DNA of 64,000 nucleotides from NCBI GenBank assembly GCA_947359465.1, contig OX375872.1, positions 82,764,931-82,828,930 of the forward strand. Direction: 5' to 3'. Position numbers and translations under genes: made by a program. The notes under the pieces were generated by a model, which ran no database searches, had not been told where the DNA came from, and saw nothing but the letters and a program-made list of their open reading frames with translations. The stretch is from Metellina segmentata (Eukaryota; Arthropoda; Arachnida; Araneae; Tetragnathidae). Positions 58,342 to 64,000 of the stretch are shown piece by piece; the stretch's first letter is position 1, and every line of letters starts with the position of its first letter.

Positions 58342-59825
58342 GCTTAGGGTAAGGCGGGGTAATTGTAAACAAGCAATACAAGTGCCCACATGGGATTCCG
58401 AGAAACTAAAAAGTTGTGAAATATGAAAGCTGGCAACCCTGAGGATGCCATGTGGTGATCCCGTATTTCTTTGAACCATAGCTGATAGCAATATGTTTAG
58501 TTGAAAAATTTATGGTTGAAAAGTTTGGGTTTTAAAGTTTTTGTGTACTGGATTTTCTGCTGCCCTCCATAATATATTGAAAGGTATGTTGTTCCAGTTC
58601 TTTATTACGGTCAGTTATGTTTCTATCAAACAGAAAATCATTGACTTTTGCTTCTGGGAACTTTAATACACTTACAATTGAATGTTTACAATTACCCCAT
58701 ATTTTTCAAGGGACGGGGTAATTGTAAACGTAACTTAGCCAATAGTTTCATACAATTTGAATGGAAAACCAATATGTTTTCCCGTCTAATTTTGTATTAA
58801 ATCGTATTTAGTACGTTTGAATTGCGTTTTATTGCATTTTTCGTGTTCTTGGGAAGCAAGAAGATTGATTTATTAAAACTTCACACATAGGGTGAATTTC
58901 TTACAACTGACCAAGTACTGTCATGCTTGAAGGAGGCAGAAGAGAAAAAGAACAAAAGGAAGCCTGGTGAGAAGATAGTGAAAGAGCCAGAAGTAAGCCA
59001 GAAAGAAATAAATGCAAAGGACAGCGAGGATGAGGAACTATTGAAAGAATTGACTAACATTGATGGTGAAGAGTTTGAAGATCTCCAAACATTTAAGCAA
59101 AATATAGAAGACTCGCTTGTAGGGGAAGTTAAATATTTTGGAGCCATTCATGGAAGACATTGAAACGACTACGTTTGTACTTCTTGATGGAGAGGGGAGA
59201 AAGAGAAAGATAACCAATTTTTCGTATGTATGAATGGTGGATGTTGTTTCAGAAGAGGAGTTTGAGATCACGGGACTCAAATGCATCGGCAATGCATATA
59301 CTAAATTCGCTGTGGTTCAAAAAGACTACTTGTGTTACCAAAGACCATGTCAAAGCACTTTTACCTACTCCAACCTGTAGCAAAGAAGACTGTAAAGAAA
59401 TTTTACAATTTGAGGGCACTGTTAATGTGTAAGAAAAGTAATGTGTGTTTGTTTTTTGTACTATTTTTCAATTTTTAGTTGTTTTTAAATTTGTAATTTT
59501 TTGTTCTTTACACTAAATACATTCTTTGTTCAGTAAATGTTTGAATCATGTATCTTTATGTATTCCTGGAAGTTCAACTCATAATCAATGCAACTTTCAA
59601 GTGTCACTATATTTTTTGGGGGGAAGAAGTGGGAGCATTTGGTAAAGTTAAAGATCAAAAACAGTGTTATTGTAAACATGGTATCAGAAGGGTAAAACTA
59701 CCATTGGAGTTCCTTCAACTGCCATGACTACTGCTCATGCTGTTACTTGTTCAATATTCAATATCACGAGGAAATTCGTTGTTTACAATCACTCCTACTT
59801 TCAGGGGTAATTGTCTAACTCTATC
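58342..59825 (+). mobile_element. pogo/Tigger-like element with GGGGTAATTGTAAAC motifs
   Basis: gggtaaggcggggtaattgtaaac at 58349 marks the left end. The same motif recurs at 58714 and, in reverse, at 58677, with variants near 59665, 59781 and 59803. The left end is fairly clear and the right end is approximate. A plus-strand coding relic lies inside. It is inserted antisense to the host gene in its intron. Confidence 0.6.
58885..59432 (+). pseudogene. C-terminal part of a pogo/Tigger-like transposase
   Basis: The frame begins GEFLTTDQVLSCLKEAEEKK and continues acidic and lysine-rich (KNKRKPGEKIVKEPEVSQ). Then come LEPFMEDIETTTFVLLDG, GNAYTKFAVVQKDYLC and, after a frameshift, VTKDHVKALLPTP near the stop at 59432. 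An acidic linker followed by a small C-terminal module is common in arthropod Tigger-like proteins. The DDE core itself is missing. Family call by general resemblance only. Confidence 0.5.
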
Positions 59826-62800
59826 TATCTTGACAAAATTTGGCCTTCTTTCCATTATGATTACCTAAAAGTTACATTACATGATGTAACAATCATGTGA
59901 ACAGAGTATTTGATGAGATTTCTATATACTTTGGCAAGTGTTTCAAAATAACTCCTTAAATAAAAAATTTTGGTGACTTTTCTTACTTTCAGGAAAACTC
60001 ATTGAATAAAAAAAAAATTGAAAGCAAGCATAAATGAACTTAAATTTGTTTTTGTCTACAACTGGTGTCATTGGTCAAAGCAAGAGGCTAAAATAGGCAT
60101 TTGGCTTTTATCCTTTTTCAATCCTTCAACTTAAATAAATAAAATAAGACAAAACCCAAAGATAAAACATAAGTAGCTTTAGATATCTTCAATGACTTTA
60201 GAATCAAAAGATTGTCTTTCCAGTTTTAGCTCTACTGTCCATAATTCTAGTTATTTAGTTCAAATTAGATATCCTTTAGTAGTTGACAAGAATGCATGCA
60301 TATAGTTCATATTTATATACAATGTATTACTTCAATACTTATTTTGGAAGTTAACTAGTCATTAAGGAGATTAATGTGCTATAACAAACCATTAAAGTAT
60401 AATTTTTATTTATGGTTTATTTTAGGTGAACTGTGAGATTTTTTCGAAATCCCTGGAAATGTATGGATAACAAGACCAAAGCATTTAGCAGCGATTGATG
60501 GTAAAGCAAGGATTTGTCAAGCACATTGGAGAGTAGAAGGTGGCTATTCTACCTGGAATTGATAATATCGAATGTGTACAAACTCTTAACTCATCCATCA
60601 AGAAACAATGTGCAGTGAGGTCTGTCAGCATTGTTAGATTAGAAACAAACATTGAAATAGTGCAAGTTTAATAACCATTGCAAGTTCCATACTTAAAATT
60701 AATTTTGTTAAGACTGGACATGTCTCAGAGTGGCCAGAGTATTGCATTTTATCTGAAAAATCAAGACCAACAAAAAATATAAATCTTTTACCCTTCTCAA
60801 AATTCTGAGCAAACCTTAGCTAGTGAAATTAAAGTCCAAAGCAAGCAAAGATTACTGAATTTTAAGGATAACTTGTTTCAGTCAATCCTTAGAATTGCCA
60901 AGTCTGCTCCAAGTATCAATCACAGTAAAAAAAAATTTACAGTTGTCACCTGCATTTGTCTACTCTACTATTCTATTGTGATTTGCCAGCTTATTCTACA
61001 GATGAATTTATGCATTCCGAAATTTCTTATTTATATGCATTGTTAATTATTACGAATTCAATATCAATTTTTTTTTTACTGTGCTTAAAATCTCTGGGGA
61101 ACTAGGCATAAATGTTGATCAATAAAATTTTTTTTATTTCATACGGTTTTCATTCTTTAACTGTTTTATACATGTAACTGCAACTAATTTTAGAAGTTTT
61201 TACTTTCTAAAACCATTTTGGGTGATTTTTGATTTTTCAAGGTCTAGCTATGTTTAAATTGTTGAACTTCCGTGTTAGATCTTGTAACCTACTTTGCACA
61301 CTAATTTGCACTAATGTTCTTTAATTTGCTTTGTCAAAACAAAATAACAATTCATCTGCAGCTAAAATAATTATGGAACAGCAGGAAAACGCATTGAGAT
61401 TAATATAAATTTTTTAAGCAGTGCCTTAGCTATGAACAGTGCTGTAATGAGTTTACTTTATTTTGCTAAGAAACATGCGCCTGCAAAATAATTAACCTCG
61501 AAAAATTAATGCCTTAAAGCTACAAATAGTTTATGGCAAAAAAGTTTGGAGAATGTTGAAAGAAAAATGGCAAATTTAGCAATTGCAATGACCGCAGATA
61601 ACTTTCAGCAATATCTGGTAATTTTATAGTTGCAACAAACTTCATTCAGTTACAAAAAATAGAAATACAAGCTGCACAACTTTTAATGCAATTGACACAA
61701 ACTATATATCCATCCCTTGTACAGTATATTTACATATAATCCTAGTATAAAGAAATATTTAGTACTAAGAATAGAAAACATGAGACATGCATAAAGCAAT
61801 ACAGGATAGAATGAGTCTTCTTCAGTATTTATTGAAAAGACTAACTTTAATAATAAAGAATTCAAAGAGGTTGCACTCCAAATGGTAGAAATGTGCTATT
61901 GTTTAACAAAGCCAAGAAAATGTATGAATTGATCTTGATCCATTCAAATATTATTTTTAAATACAAATATTATGAGCAGATATGTTCTATTATAATTGAT
62001 CAACATAATCTACATTTAAGACTAACTTAACACAAAAATTACGAATTTTATACTCTTTAAATTGCACTTGTGATGTACAATCCATGACCTTGAATTTATG
62101 AAGAATTAACTGGTTATTCAAGACATGACAATAAACTCAATAAGTTATCGTTTCATAAACCATCCATTTCATCTCTTACATAAAACCCACTTATGTCAAA
62201 ACAATTACGAATTGTTTCAGTAAACTTGACGTTTATTTGAAAACAAAATCAATTCATGATTTCTGTACTTTGGAAGAAAAGAGCCAATGTCCAAATTTAA
62301 AAAATGTGCCCATTTTATTCTGTTCATACCTGGTGTTTTCAAACTACTTGCAAAATGGATACTGATCAGTAGTCAGTTGATAAAAGCTGTACTTTGGACA
62401 TATAATTTGTTTTCGAAGTTTGTTACTTTTTTTTAATCAACAAAATAATTGCCTTGAAAACCCAAAAAATGTTTTTGTCACCTTTTTATTATCAAATATT
62501 TTTAAATTATGCTTCAAAAGCTAAATCTGCATAAAAACTATAATTAATAATTTTTTGTAAGATCTTGGTAAACTTTTTTTTCTTAAAATCGGTACTAGAG
62601 TAAACTTTAGCAAGTTCATTTATCAGCTTTAATATTTTGTTTTAGTAAAAAATTAATACTATCTATGTTTTGCAAGAATTGAAATTAGTGTTTATGTAAA
62701 ACTCATATTTGTAGTAAAAGCGATGAAAAGAGACATTTTTAACAATTTAAAAAAAGTGTGTTTATATGCTAATCATATCGGTAATTAGGGTGTTCATCAG

Positions 62801-62973
62801 ACATAGCAGTATGCCATCATCTTAAGTCCTTTTATGTCTGTCTCTGTGAACAACTTTCGTCACTAGTCAGTCTAGACATGTTGTTTGTTACATCCTGGAT
62901 CACAGGAAATGACAGGTATTCTGATTGTTAAGTGACAGGTTACTGCATTTGATAGGATATGAAAAATAATCAC

Positions 62974-63063
62974 TTTGTTTCCAGACTGTTTAATCTTTCC
63001 TAAGTACTCCCACACTTGATCTGGAATTATTCTACCACAAACTTGAACAGTGTCAGGCAAATC
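62974..63063 (-). CDS. SPOC gene exon: start of the SPOC domain
   Basis: Thirty codons starting DLPDTVQVCGRIIPDQVWEY and ending KIKQSGNK. The LPDxxQVxGRIxPxxVWxY pattern opens SPOC domains of the PHF3/DIDO1 family. The acceptor is ttttttatgcttag (ending 63064) and the donor GTGATT. In this family a TFIIS central-like domain, and in DIDO1/PHF3 also a PHD finger, lie upstream of SPOC. Those exons would be beyond base 64000. Confidence 0.94.
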
Positions 63064-63209
63064 CTAAGCATAAAAAAACTTATCAGTCACATCTTAATAG
63101 CATTTAATTATACAATAAAAAGAAATGTAGAATTGAAAAATACAAGATACAAAATAATGTGTTTACATAAAAGGGTATCAAATTTAATGTAATAAATCTA
63201 ATATACTAG

Positions 63210-63697
63210 GGGGCCCGCCCCCAGCTCGCCAACCCCTGGAGGATTGCTTTGCAATCTTTATTGGTTCGCTGCACGAACCTTACTTGCTTCGCTCGCATTA
63301 ATGAAGACATGTGTCCTAGCAGAAGGGATTGTATACAACATATGACACTCCAAAAAAATATTTTTCAAATATAAATTTGCAGTACTGCAGAAACTTATAC
63401 AGTACCTCAGGAATCAGAATTCGAACAATTTGGAAATCAAATGAAAACTTTGAGCAAATTTGGTCTCGAAATGTGAGCGCCACTTTGGAAATTGCATACC
63501 CAGCATGTTGTTTGTATATAAGCTACAACAGCTCGACTAACATCTATATATTTTCAATAAAATTTCATCCCATAACGCTATAAATTCAGTTGAGGAGCGA
63601 GGCTTCGTGGTAAACAAACAATCGTACAGCGTTGCCAAAACGCAATAACAAATAACATCTTTTTTGCGTGCCACGTAAGAGAATTATATATATAGAT
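63210..63697 (-). mobile_element. candidate non-autonomous Helentron (Helitron2-type)
   Basis: Read on the minus strand it starts near tctatatatataattctctt (63697 downwards), resembling the 5' ends of Helentrons. It ends gggggcgggccccctagt at about 63208. The 3' part carries a series of short hairpins: ggttcgtgcagcgaacc, attgcaaagcaat and gcgagcgaagc. No Rep/helicase gene is present. It lies in the intron upstream of the SPOC start exon. Ends and class are inferred by resemblance. Confidence 0.45.
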
Positions 63698-63876
63698 TGT
63701 TAAAAGATAAATTAAAGTGATACTCAATCATTTCTAACTGCAGTCAATATTTTTACAACCTAACATTTGTGAAAAATTAGACCTTCAAATGAACAAAACC
63801 GAAATTAAAAATGAAAACACCTTTTTTTGTCCTTTCCTTTGATATCTGAGGACATCTATGTCATAAGTCAACAGAT

Positions 63877-63879
<3 letters not shown>

Positions 63880-63941
<62 letters not shown>
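63880..63941. repeat. (TA)n microsatellite
   Basis: About 62 bases of pure TA repeat near the window end. The 69-codon ORF across it is an artefact. Confidence 0.97.
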
Positions 63942-63943
<2 letters not shown>

Positions 63944-64000
63944 CTCTATATTTTTTTCACCAAAATTTAATTTTAAATAGTCTGTTGATTTCAAATAAAA

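Larger units (their letters stand above)
58098..62973 (-). other. 4.9-kb intron of the SPOC gene
   Basis: Donor GTGATT at 62973 and acceptor ending at 58098. It contains a pogo-like element at about 58342-59825. 59826-62973 is AT-rich with no recognised feature beyond short ORFs. Confidence 0.88.

Noticed and set aside
60420..60720. Possible coding relic in the SPOC intron
   Set aside because: Locally lower AT content, but no frame gave a recognisable motif.
63785..63994. 69-codon ORF with many Ile-Tyr repeats
   Set aside because: Translation of a TA microsatellite.

Overview
This is an AT-rich piece of a metazoan nuclear genome. It holds split exons with GT/AG introns, a multi-exon host gene, tRNA-derived SINEs and many Tc1/mariner, pogo and hAT DNA transposons, which suggests an arthropod. 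An arachnid is my guess, but nothing in the window proves it. There is no sign of operons, prokaryotic genes, CRISPR arrays or rRNA. Only one host gene is supported. Nearly everything else recognisable is transposon debris, often nested, plus long AT-rich stretches in which I see nothing. 

Host gene (51176-63063, minus strand): the 3' end of a SPOC-domain gene of the PHF3/DIDO1/SPOCD1 type. Four exons are visible (62974-63063, 57902-58097, 52880-52976, 51176-52796), all with consistent splice sites and phases. They give 667 residues: a SPOC domain split over three exons, then a long disordered tail with a coiled coil, proline-rich stretches and an Arg/Gly-rich C-terminus. Upstream exons (TFIIS-M and perhaps PHD regions in this family) lie beyond base 64000. 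Both large introns carry transposon insertions. 

Layout: 1-9.9 kb has a truncated Tc1 end, a piggyBac-like fragment, a small mariner derivative (4305-4871) and an old Tc1-type element (6544-8116). 10-18.6 kb has tRNA-derived SINEs, one head-to-head pair among them, a Tc1 remnant (13.6-14.3 kb) and a two-copy unclassified repeat. 18.7-24 kb has three Tc1-type transposases; the third carries an intron and is interrupted by an apparently intact DD41D element with 122-bp terminal inverted repeats. 24.5-28 kb is a 5'-truncated Ty3/gypsy retrotransposon whose integrase precedes reverse transcriptase (Gmr1-like order). 28-29.6 kb and 30.2-30.9 kb are two different hAT transposase fossils. 32.3-34.5 kb is a nest of inverted-repeat elements. 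36.0-40.7 kb is a three-level nest: a pogo/Tigger-like element contains a hAT, which contains an internal tandem duplication, one copy of which contains a deleted DD41D element. 41.3-42.1 kb is another deleted DDxD element. 46.3-50.4 kb is a Tigger element hosting smaller elements, including a 152-bp piggyBac-like MITE. 53.5-56.1 kb is a nest inside a host-gene intron. 63.2-63.7 kb is a candidate non-autonomous Helentron. 

The most notable points are the ordered insertion history readable from the nests, the likely young DD41D element, the permuted gypsy and the intron in a Tc1 transposase. All family calls were made by eye from motifs, with no database search.
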